From: an uncultured Lachnospiraceae bacterium
Lineage (GTDB): Bacteria; Bacillota; Clostridia; Lachnospirales; Lachnospiraceae
Length of the DNA stretch: 64,000 bases
Direction of reading: 5' to 3'
Assembly: GCA_944381575.1 (NCBI GenBank)
Contig: CALWLS010000003.1
Location: 1-64,000, forward strand
Under the pieces are notes generated by a model. It saw only the letters and a list, made by a program, of their open reading frames with translations, ran no database searches and had not been told where the DNA came from. A program made the position numbers and the translations under genes. This document shows positions 1-7,276 of the stretch, piece after piece (position 1 is the first letter of the stretch; each line of letters opens with the position of its first letter).

Positions 1-2064
1 CACCAAATTGAGGTCACAGAACGCTCCTATGGAACTGACGAGTTTATCATTCAGATGGCTGGCCGGTATTTGAACGCAATTTACTGTGACCCCGCAGCAC
101 TCCATAATTGGATTGACTCTGGCGCAGATTTGAGTGAATTGCCAATCAGTGATTTCACACCTCCTTGTGAATGGGATACCACAACCATCGGCAATAAGGA
201 GGTAACACTATATCCCTTTAACCGGCATGCACTACTGACTCTGTACGAATCTCTTGCGACGAAAAGCCCGAGAATGTTCTTAAAGAATGTTATTCGCGCT
301 CAGTTAAAAGAATATTTTGATGGCAAGCAGTATGGGGATGGTTGGTATTTCCCGCTTAACCCCAGTAACGCTCAGATGTCCAATGACCCACACAGTTCTT
401 CAATTGACCGTTTGGAAAGTATAGGTTCTGACGATAAGAACCGTCTGAAAGCGTTGTTTGCTATTTGGGGTGACGGCTCTGCATCCGGTGTGAAAGAAAC
501 CGATGGGACACTGCGTTTTGGTGGCCTTAATCAAGCTTTCCTTGCAGATATAGGATTGACTACCTTTACTGGTATAGGCGAAATCGTGGACAAATCCACG
601 GGGAAAACTGTATCTCCGGCTACTGCATCCGAACCAGTAAAACACAGCGAAGGCACTCCTGTTCATCAAACTACTACTCCGGAGCCTCCCAAGGCCAAGC
701 CTCCTGTCGATGGTGCCACAAAGAATTATCGTAAGTTTAAGGATGATATCACGGCCTGGTTTACCAAGGGTGAAACATTGAAATATGATCCCGACTATCG
801 TGGTTGGCTTCGTACTCTTGTTCGTGGAGATTCCAAACAATGTGGTGCAATCAACTGGCAGGATATTGGTATCCCGGCCTATATTGCAGAAGAGCGCCTT
901 TCTGACCTGGGTTGCTACTATATTGACGATCAAAGTTCTCCCACAAATATTGATAGAGCCATCGTTTACATGGACAGAAGTTCCGAAAGCCGCGATGCTC
1001 TGATGGCCTTGAATGAACTGAACTACGCAAAAGGTTGGGATTTCGAGGGCGCAGCTTATTACCAGCAGAGGTTGATTACTTGGTTGGAACGCAGAAAAGC
1101 TGAAATCATCGAAAAAGTTACCGCTACTAAGCAGGGGGAAGATCCTCTCCCGGTATTGGAGTGGTGCCTTGCAATCCAATATCTTAAAGCGTGTATCTTG
1201 GGTCAAAAGGTTGATACCAGTTCTCCCTATTCAACAATCAAATCTTTGTTCAAAGATTTCAAGAAGGACGATAGCATCAAGAGAGACACCCGTGAGTGGA
1301 ACGACATGATTCAGTTCGTCCTTAACCGTAAAGCTGACTTTGATAGTGCCTTGACCTTCTTAAAACAAGCTTCGGCAACCACAATGGGCGCAATCCATTT
1401 TTCAGTCGATCCCAACGCGAAATCCTGTTATAGAACAGACGAGCTGGTACTGGCCGCTGAAAAGCTTATGGCTGCCGACTGGGATATTGAAGCAATATTG
1501 CCTAGTAACATCCCGCAGAAGCACCTCCTGTATAATCCTGCTACGTTGTTGAAAGCACTCTATCCAAGCGTTAGAAAGGCTATGGACGCGGATACTCAAG
1601 AAGCGGCAAAGGTAGTAGGAAAACTCAAAGATTACATTGGTGAACTCACACAGACCAACCTCATTGGGGCTCTGGCTGCTATTCAAGAACTGTTTTCTGT
1701 ATTTTCTGCGAATGGAATCATAGGAAGTACAGAGCTTAGAGTCAAGTATGAACGGCCTCCTATTGAAACAGCCAAAACTGTAATGGGGCATATTAAGCTG
1801 ATTAAGGATGCGGCCTCTGTGCAAGCAGTAAGGCAGCTGACAGCATACTCTGGTAACTCCCTGCATGTGCTGTACGATTTCCTCCGGGACATCCAGACGA
1901 TTGCCCAAAAGGCTGACCAGGAAGGTGCGAAGGCCCAAAAAGACATAGCTGCTACTGGCGGTTTTGCTGGTACAGAAGCATTGTCTGAAGCTGCCTTGTC
2001 CTCTATGGAGGAACTCTACGCTCAGCTCGAGAATATGGAGGTGTACGAAAATGCTGCTAACTGA
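1..2064 (+). CDS. C-terminal part of a large unrecognised protein of a defence module (5' end outside window)
   Basis: The frame is open from base 1, so the ATG at 55 is internal: it lacks a ribosome binding site and the 18 codons before it read through. The visible 687 residues contain, counting from that ATG, an N-terminal part with a YPFNRHALLTLY segment followed by SPRMFLKNVI, a style that reminds me of the post-ATPase region of large AAA-type defence proteins. A Pro/Thr-rich linker follows at about 195-230, then a mostly helical C-terminal domain. No Walker A motif lies in the visible part. It overlaps the next gene by 14 bp, so it belongs with the helical protein and Mrr nuclease behind it. 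I cannot name the family; a BrxC-like or Dpt-like ATPase is a guess from context only. Confidence 0.6.
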   Translation, partial: HQIEVTERSYGTDEFIIQMAGRYLNAIYCDPAALHNWIDSGADLSELPISDFTPPCEWDTTTIGNKEVTLYPFNRHALLTLYESLATKSPRMFLKNVIRAQLKEYFDGKQYGDGWYFPLNPSNAQMSNDPHSSSIDRLESIGSDDKNRLKALFAIWGDGSASGVKETDGTLRFGGLNQAFLADIGLTTFTGIGEIVDKSTGKTVSPATASEPVKHSEGTPVHQTTTPEPPKAKPPVDGATKNYRKFKDDITAWFTKGETLKYDPDYRGWLRTLVRGDSKQCGAINWQDIGIPAYIAEERLSDLGCYYIDDQSSPTNIDRAIVYMDRSSESRDALMALNELNYAKGWDFEGAAYYQQRLITWLERRKAEIIEKVTATKQGEDPLPVLEWCLAIQYLKACILGQKVDTSSPYSTIKSLFKDFKKDDSIKRDTREWNDMIQFVLNRKADFDSALTFLKQASATTMGAIHFSVDPNAKSCYRTDELVLAAEKLMAADWDIEAILPSNIPQKHLLYNPATLLKALYPSVRKAMDADTQEAAKVVGKLKDYIGELTQTNLIGALAAIQELFSVFSANGIIGSTELRVKYERPPIETAKTVMGHIKLIKDAASVQAVRQLTAYSGNSLHVLYDFLRDIQTIAQKADQEGAKAQKDIAATGGFAGTEALSEAALSSMEELYAQLENMEVYENAAN

Positions 2065-2716
2065 GACAATCAAAAACTGCACCTCCGCTATCAAAAAACG
2101 CCGAGTAACAATCGAAAGCAAGCAGCATGCTGAAACTTACGCAAAAGCGTTGGCACAGCTTGCCCAGGCCACCGCGAGTATTAAAGAGACCATTGATTGT
2201 GCTGCTGCCATGAAAGAAAAAGGAATTGTCAGCACTTCACTTATGGATGAACCTACTCGCAACGAACTGCTGGCTTGCATTGACGATTGCGGCAACGGCG
2301 TCTCTGAAATGCGGTTGACCTTGGAAACGGTCAGGTTGCTGAAATCCAAGGGAGATGCTGTTGCAGCACAAATTAGAATCGTATGGCGCGATGCTGCCCA
2401 GAAATATTCTGATGGCCCAAAGGGATATTTGTCTATGATAGGAGGTCTATCAAATGACCCCAAACGGGCAAAGGATTTGACAGACGGCATCACTCAAACG
2501 GTTGCTGGAAATCCATCCATCAAAGCTGTAAACAGCCTGGTTTCCTATGTGGCGGAAGCAAAGCAAATTACCGATCAATTTTCTTTGAACCCCGAAATCG
2601 AAAACTTCTTAAAGAAAGTCTCTTCTCAGCGAGCTACGGTATTGGATTTGACCCCCAATATCATGACATGGCTCAAGGAAAAAAATCTCACAGGTAAGCT
2701 GAAGATTAGATTTTAG
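2051..2716 (+). CDS. Helical protein of unknown function, middle gene of the Mrr module
   Basis: A 221-residue, largely alpha-helical and charged protein that I do not recognise. The start at ATG 2051 is chosen because GGAGGT at 2037-2042 sits 8 nt upstream and because it overlaps the 3' end of the preceding gene by 14 bp, typical of translational coupling. An upstream in-frame start at 1964 lies deep in the preceding gene and has no such site. Long stretches without Pro or Gly (about residues 15-50 and 85-110) suggest coiled coil. No catalytic motif is visible. The overlap with the upstream large protein and the 14-bp gap to the Mrr nuclease imply a three-gene unit; a structural or adaptor role would fit but is inference. 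Confidence 0.7.
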   Translation: MLLTETIKNCTSAIKKRRVTIESKQHAETYAKALAQLAQATASIKETIDCAAAMKEKGIVSTSLMDEPTRNELLACIDDCGNGVSEMRLTLETVRLLKSKGDAVAAQIRIVWRDAAQKYSDGPKGYLSMIGGLSNDPKRAKDLTDGITQTVAGNPSIKAVNSLVSYVAEAKQITDQFSLNPEIENFLKKVSSQRATVLDLTPNIMTWLKEKNLTGKLKIRF

Positions 2717-2730
2717 AAAGGAGGGTGACA

Positions 2731-3558
2731 ATGACTATTCTTGAAGCGATTAAAGCTGTGCTTAGTAAGGAAAAAGATGGATTGACCTGTAAAGAAATAA
2801 CAAATCGCATACTTTCCGAAAAATTATATGCTTTTAATACAGCAGATCCAAACTCAATTGTTGGGCATAGCCTCCGTAGACATTGCCAGGGACTCGACTT
2901 TCCATCAGCACATCCGGTTAAATATTTCTACATTGTTTCTGGCAAACGCGGGACAGCCGTTTACTCACTTATAGAATCAACATTTACTGCTTCAGGTGAT
3001 GATATTTCAAAAAAGCCTCCTATATCCTCAGCATCAGACCTGTTACCAGAGGAGAAAATACAAAAGTATTACAATGAACATAAAGAAAGTATAAAAAGTC
3101 AACTTCTTGATATGATTCTTAATAACGATCCAAGTTTTTTTGAGCACCTTGTAGTTAAGCTTCTTCTTGCTCTAGGATATGGTTACGGAACAGATGCAGG
3201 ACAAGTTGTAGGCAAATCTCACGATGGTGGAATTGACGGAATTATCAATGAAGATAAACTTGGCTTGGATAAAATTTATATCCAAGCCAAGCGTTATGCG
3301 TCAAGTCACAATGTTGGATGCAAAGAAATACAGGCTTTTTCTGGAGCAATGAAAAAAGTTACCAAGGGAGTGTTTATTACAACTTCCAGCTTCACAAAAG
3401 AGGCGAGAAAAGAAGTCTTAGAGCAAGTTGGAAAGCAAATTGTACTAATTGATGGTGCACTGCTTACTGATTTAATGTTACGTAGCGGTGTAGGCGTTCG
3501 ATGTGTGCAAACATTTGGCACTTACGAAATTGACACGGACTTTTTCGGTAATGCTTGA
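2731..3558 (+). CDS. HARE-HTH / Mrr-type restriction endonuclease
   Basis: The 275-residue protein has two readable domains. Residues 1-80 resemble the HARE-HTH winged helix found at the N-terminus of restriction enzymes. Residues 130-270 are an Mrr_cat nuclease: E138, then HDGGIDGII with D165 and D169, then IYIQAKRY with the Q185-x-K187 signature, and a late GVFITTSSFTKEA segment. These are the PD-(D/E)xK residues of the family, which cuts modified DNA in type IV systems. ATG 2731 is preferred over GTG 2725 because AAAGGAGGG ends 5 nt upstream. It is the third gene of the left-edge trio and lies near a phosphorothioation operon, so a role against modified or non-self DNA is likely. Its specificity cannot be read from sequence. 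Confidence 0.88.
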   Translation: MTILEAIKAVLSKEKDGLTCKEITNRILSEKLYAFNTADPNSIVGHSLRRHCQGLDFPSAHPVKYFYIVSGKRGTAVYSLIESTFTASGDDISKKPPISSASDLLPEEKIQKYYNEHKESIKSQLLDMILNNDPSFFEHLVVKLLLALGYGYGTDAGQVVGKSHDGGIDGIINEDKLGLDKIYIQAKRYASSHNVGCKEIQAFSGAMKKVTKGVFITTSSFTKEARKEVLEQVGKQIVLIDGALLTDLMLRSGVGVRCVQTFGTYEIDTDFFGNA

Positions 3559-3611
3559 ACAAGAGATAAGGTGCTGTCGCTAAATGTCCCCTTGAAAAAT
3601 CATATAAAAGA

Positions 3612-3652
3612 CCCTCCCCAAAAGACAGAGCAGCTTGCGGGGAGGGCACTTT
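3612..3652. terminator. Hairpin between convergent mrr-like and DUF262 genes
   Basis: CCCTCCCC (3612-3619) pairs perfectly with GGGGAGGG (3639-3646), followed by CACTTTTCC on plus and by TCTTTTAT on minus. The position between two convergent stop codons (3558 and 3685) suits a bidirectional terminator. The 19-nt loop is rather long. Confidence 0.6.
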
Positions 3653-3684
3653 TCCTATTGCGCTTGATTTATTTTACGATGTTT

Positions 3685-5517
3685 TCATTCATAAAATCGT
3701 AGAAGTAATCTTGAAAGCTTATTACAGACATTATTGTGACGATTTTGGAATTCCGTTATTGTCCAGTGCTCGTTTGTTAATGCAACATCGTTTGCGGATA
3801 CAAATCTAGATGTTCGGTAAACCTCTCTTTTTTGCTCATATGGACTGTTTTCGAGTCCACTATTATCACCATTACCGAAAACAAAAATATTACCCAATTT
3901 ATTCTTATGCGGTTCTAGATTAGCATCGATATCAGTGGTTTTAGCTGTTTTGGGATAAATATGCTCTAACGATAACTCAGTATAAATCAGACTTGTACCA
4001 TTCGGAACGCGGCTAACGACTATTCGTCCATTCGAATCAAAACATCTCCAGTAGGTTTCGAGAAGAATACACAAGTATTTCATTGCTGGGTTATCGCTCT
4101 TGGTATTGTATGTAATATCTTTTAGTTTTTGCTCACATTCCCTACGAATTAATACGGGTTCAATTTGAACAAGCTCGTTTTTGAAATCACGGCTCCGGTA
4201 AGTGTCTGCGTGTTCTCGCATACTAACGGCTGCGGAGTAATATCTTTTTTTCAGTTTATCCTCTCGCATCTTAAATAAGCCTTTGACGAGGATAAAGAAG
4301 TCTTCACATAATTCGAGGCACTTATAAAAGTTTTCTTCCGAACTTACACCATGAATTGCTGGTTGACGGTATGCACTAATTAACAAAGGAATACATAAAG
4401 TGTGACGCATTCCAACAACTAAATTTTTAAGAACATTACGTTGCCATTCCTGCAAGATTGAGTTTTGATATGGCCAAATTCCCGACGCAATTTTTCTACA
4501 AACAATTATATCTGCATGAAGATCCTGCAAAGATGTCAAAAACGCATTTTTTTGTTCTTCGGTTAAAATTGCATTATCTGGTGTCGCAAAATACTCTTCA
4601 ACATATGCACGATACAAACGATCTTGTTTCCATTCTTGTCCCATTTTGGAAAGATAGCACCATTTAAGATAGTTATCTGTGTCCTTTCCTGAGTCACTGA
4701 GAATATCATCCCATATGCGCTGTGCTTCCGATAAAAAGTCTGGAGAAGAATCCAAAATTTCAATAGATTTAGCTTTTAGTAATTCGCTGTCTTTTAGTGG
4801 TTCACCACGATCATTTACAACTTGATATAAGCGATATGTGAATTTGGGACTAGTAGGTTTAAGAACCACAATTTGAAAAGCTTCAGAAGCTGCATTGCGA
4901 AGGCGGATGAGGAAATTCACTTGACTTTCGGGTGTTTCATGTTCTAAAAGTAGAGTCGCTAACCAATTACTTATTCGTGATTGCGCTCGAAAAAGGTGAA
5001 CATGTGAAATGTATTGATTCCTTTCAACTACTGTTCTATTTGAACTCAAGTAATTGATAATCTCAGTAAAGTACTCATTATCCCTAACAGAAAGTGTAAA
5101 TTTGCTTTTTCGTGGGGCACCTTCTTTTTCTGAAAATAAGTAATAATCACATTCTTGTATAATTGTATCTGCCGAGGGTTTCACCTCTGAATGCTCTATA
5201 GAAAGCTTTTTGGCTTGTCCTTTAATAGAGGCTATTAACAAGAGAAATGTCGTTAATCGTTGCTGTCCATCGATTACTTCAAATGTTTCACGTCCTCTGT
5301 CATCTTCTTCAATTTGCAATACGATAAACTGTCCAAAAAAGTGTTTTGGAATAACTGGTGTGGATTGGGCCTGACCAATTACTTTCAAGATGTCGCTAAG
5401 GTATGTATTAACTTTGTTATCATCCCAAACATAAAAACGTTGGTAATTATTAACACAATAAAGGCAGTCCCTGTTACGGACTATTTCCTTCATTGTCCGA
5501 ATTCTGCTTGTTAGCAC
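3685..5517 (-). CDS. DUF262-DUF1524 protein (GmrSD/SspE-like modification-dependent nuclease)
   Basis: A 610-residue single-chain protein. The N-terminal DUF262 domain shows NYQRFYVW at 24-31 and IDGQQRLTT at 82-90, the ParB-like nucleotide-handling motif. The C-terminal DUF1524 domain shows LEHIYP at 517-522, KLGN near 540-543 and an ENSPYEQKR segment near 556-564, the HNH-like layout of this family. Fused proteins of this build include the type IV GmrSD enzymes and SspE, which senses phosphorothioate DNA. The start is GTG 5517 behind GGAGGG with 6 nt spacing. It has its own promoter and points away from the dnd operon terminator. Its location beside dndBCDE-A suggests a phosphorothioate-linked effector. 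That link is inference; action on glucosylated or methylated DNA is the alternative. Confidence 0.88.
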   Translation of the reverse strand: MLTSRIRTMKEIVRNRDCLYCVNNYQRFYVWDDNKVNTYLSDILKVIGQAQSTPVIPKHFFGQFIVLQIEEDDRGRETFEVIDGQQRLTTFLLLIASIKGQAKKLSIEHSEVKPSADTIIQECDYYLFSEKEGAPRKSKFTLSVRDNEYFTEIINYLSSNRTVVERNQYISHVHLFRAQSRISNWLATLLLEHETPESQVNFLIRLRNAASEAFQIVVLKPTSPKFTYRLYQVVNDRGEPLKDSELLKAKSIEILDSSPDFLSEAQRIWDDILSDSGKDTDNYLKWCYLSKMGQEWKQDRLYRAYVEEYFATPDNAILTEEQKNAFLTSLQDLHADIIVCRKIASGIWPYQNSILQEWQRNVLKNLVVGMRHTLCIPLLISAYRQPAIHGVSSEENFYKCLELCEDFFILVKGLFKMREDKLKKRYYSAAVSMREHADTYRSRDFKNELVQIEPVLIRRECEQKLKDITYNTKSDNPAMKYLCILLETYWRCFDSNGRIVVSRVPNGTSLIYTELSLEHIYPKTAKTTDIDANLEPHKNKLGNIFVFGNGDNSGLENSPYEQKREVYRTSRFVSANDVALTNEHWTITEFQNRHNNVCNKLSRLLLRFYE

Positions 5518-5553
5518 ATCTATCCCTCCAGGATTAAGCTCCTCTTATATATT

Positions 5554-5582
5554 ATTATATGTCAAAATTTGTCGACAAGCAA
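5554..5582 (-). promoter_or_regulatory. Promoter of the DUF262-DUF1524 gene with palindromic operator candidate
   Basis: On the minus strand TTGCTT (5582-5577), 17 nt, TATAAT (5559-5554), about 37 nt before the GTG start. A perfect palindrome TTGTCGACAA (5569-5578) overlaps the -35 end and the spacer and could be an operator. The regulator is unknown. Confidence 0.65.
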
Positions 5583-5660
5583 CACGATATTGGAGATGTG
5601 CCATTCCAGCTACACAAACAAGAACTGTGCAAAATATAAATATGGCGGCAACAGATAAAA

Positions 5661-5706
5661 AACGGCCCCCAGAAAGTTATTTCAACTTTCTTTGGGACCG
5701 TTTTTT
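5661..5706 (-). terminator. Terminator of the dnd operon
   Basis: ACGGCCCCCAGAAAGTT and AACTTTCTTTGGGACCGT form a long stem with an ATTTC loop at 5662-5701, flanked by A/T runs on both sides (TTTTTT at 5701-5706 on plus, and A runs at 5657-5662 that read as U on minus). It lies 42 bp past the dndA stop, so its main job is probably to end the dnd transcript. Confidence 0.85.
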
Positions 5707-5747
5707 GTGTTGTTTTTCAAAAGTCTATTTTGCAATAGCCTCTTAAA

Positions 5748-6884
5748 CTATAAATCAGTCATGGACTTCACATATTCCGTAAGGGCGGAGAAATCAACCT
5801 TCGTATCATGGCTCCAAGAAAGACGGATAGCCTCACTCACTCGTGCTTCATCCAGCCCCATAGCTGTTAATACATAACTTGGGGCGTGGCTGCCAGAGTT
5901 ACAGGCTGAACCATTGGAGAACGCATAATCCTCCTTTACAGCAAGGAAGATACCCTCTGCATCAACACCGTGGAAACTAATGTTTACAGTGGACGGCAGG
6001 CAGTGTTCTTGGTCTCCATTCAAAGTATAGTTCAGACCTTCCACAGCCTCCAGGAATCTTCGCTTGATCGATTTACAGCTTTCCATGTGGACAGCGGATT
6101 CCTTGTCGCTTAGCTGAGCTGCGAGAGCGAAGCCTGCAACCAAAGCCACCGGTGTAGTTCCCGGACGGTATCCGCGTTCCTGCTGACCGCCATACATGAG
6201 CGGTTTGACGGGAGGCCGTCTATATGTACGGTCGCGCCGCATAATAAATGCGCCAATCCCCTGGGGGCCGCTGATCTTATGAGCGGTGATACTAAGCATA
6301 TTGTATTTGGTATTTCGTAAGCTATCATTCAGCTTACCAAAACCTTGTGTGGCATCAACGTGAAAATATGTCTTGGTTCCTGCTAATGCTGCACCGACCT
6401 CTTCGATAGGCTGTATCACGCCGGTTTCGCTGTTGACCTGCATCATAGAAACAAGCAGAGTTTTGTCCGTGACGAGGCTGAGAATCTGCTCCGGTTTGAT
6501 TCGGCCAGACTCATCGGGAGAAACAAAATCCACGACACAACCTTTTTCTTGCAGGTGTTTCATTGCTTCCAAAACAGACTTGTGCTCGATGGATGTGGTA
6601 ATGAAGTGATTGCGGCCACTCTCAAGAGCATAGTCGAGCAGTCCGAGAATCGCCATGTTATTACTCTCGGTGGAACCGCTGGTAAAGAAAACGTCCGTAC
6701 TGTCCACAGACAGGATCTCCGCAATGGATTTTCTTGCAGAGGAAACAATTTCTTTGGCGTCAGTGCCAAAAATATGAGTTCTACTGTCTGCGTTGCCATA
6801 ATGACAGCGATACACATCAATCATCTTCTCCAGAACTCTTTTGTCTATTGGAGCAGAAGCGTTGTAGTCAAGATAAACAGCCAT
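5748..6884 (-). CDS. dndA: DndA/IscS-type cysteine desulfurase
   Basis: A 378-residue class V PLP enzyme that takes sulfur from cysteine and, in Dnd systems, loads it onto DndC. It starts YLDYNASAP, has HVDATQG with D177 for the cofactor ring, the Schiff-base lysine K203 in AHKISG, and the catalytic cysteine C328 in GSACNSG, where the persulfide forms. ATG 6884 is chosen over upstream in-frame codons because it has AAGGAGG 7-8 nt before it and matches the family start; it overlaps the dndE stop as TAATG. Placing the desulfurase last in the same operon rather than divergent is a notable arrangement. A housekeeping IscS is conceivable from sequence alone, but the operon position argues for a dedicated DndA. 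Confidence 0.93.
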   Translation of the reverse strand: MAVYLDYNASAPIDKRVLEKMIDVYRCHYGNADSRTHIFGTDAKEIVSSARKSIAEILSVDSTDVFFTSGSTESNNMAILGLLDYALESGRNHFITTSIEHKSVLEAMKHLQEKGCVVDFVSPDESGRIKPEQILSLVTDKTLLVSMMQVNSETGVIQPIEEVGAALAGTKTYFHVDATQGFGKLNDSLRNTKYNMLSITAHKISGPQGIGAFIMRRDRTYRRPPVKPLMYGGQQERGYRPGTTPVALVAGFALAAQLSDKESAVHMESCKSIKRRFLEAVEGLNYTLNGDQEHCLPSTVNISFHGVDAEGIFLAVKEDYAFSNGSACNSGSHAPSYVLTAMGLDEARVSEAIRLSWSHDTKVDFSALTEYVKSMTDL

Positions 6885-7273
6885 TATGCTTCCTCCTTCG
6901 GAAGAGCTGATTTGAGTAGATCGGAGCAATTTTTCAGAACATCTCTTGTGCTGTAATGGTTGATACCTCTGTTCAAATGCAGCCTAAAATACTTTGCGAG
7001 AGTTTTTTCATCATCACCAAGCCCATCGTTAATGCAACGTTGGCGGATAACGGCTTCGTAGATTTCGGAATACTCACCAGCGAAGGTAGACCAATCCATT
7101 TCTACATTACTGTCGGATAACGGATCGACACCACCAGGGACAGACGGTTCAGCCAATGACCAGCAAAGCGCCCACCGGCAAAGAACATTCCAGTTCTGAA
7201 CTCCAGTTTTGGCTTTTATGCGAATAAGCCTGTCCTTTTCGGGCTGTGATAATTTAAAATGCTTTACAATCAT
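6884..7273 (-). CDS. dndE: DndE phosphorothioation protein
   Basis: A 129-residue small helical protein of the DndE family, part of the DndCDE complex that inserts sulfur into the DNA backbone; known DndE binds nicked DNA. The N-terminal FKLSQPEKDRLIRIKAKTG and the following NVLCRWALCWSL segment match the family pattern (K-LS-x-E-x-L-x-LK-x-x-TG, then a conserved CR). ATG 7273 lies 3 nt after the dndD stop with GGGGAGGTG inside the end of dndD. The stop codon shares a base with the dndA start. Length is close to the usual 110-130 aa. Confidence 0.9.
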   Translation of the reverse strand: MIVKHFKLSQPEKDRLIRIKAKTGVQNWNVLCRWALCWSLAEPSVPGGVDPLSDSNVEMDWSTFAGEYSEIYEAVIRQRCINDGLGDDEKTLAKYFRLHLNRGINHYSTRDVLKNCSDLLKSALPKEEA

Positions 7274-7276
7274 AAA

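Noticed and set aside
55-57. ATG 55 as start of the first gene
   Set aside because: The frame is open back to base 1 without stops and there is no ribosome site before the ATG; the gene starts outside the window.
400-2121. Minus-strand frames of 268 and 239 codons opposite the first genes
   Set aside because: They are antisense to a continuous, well-coupled plus-strand pair and have no recognisable domains.
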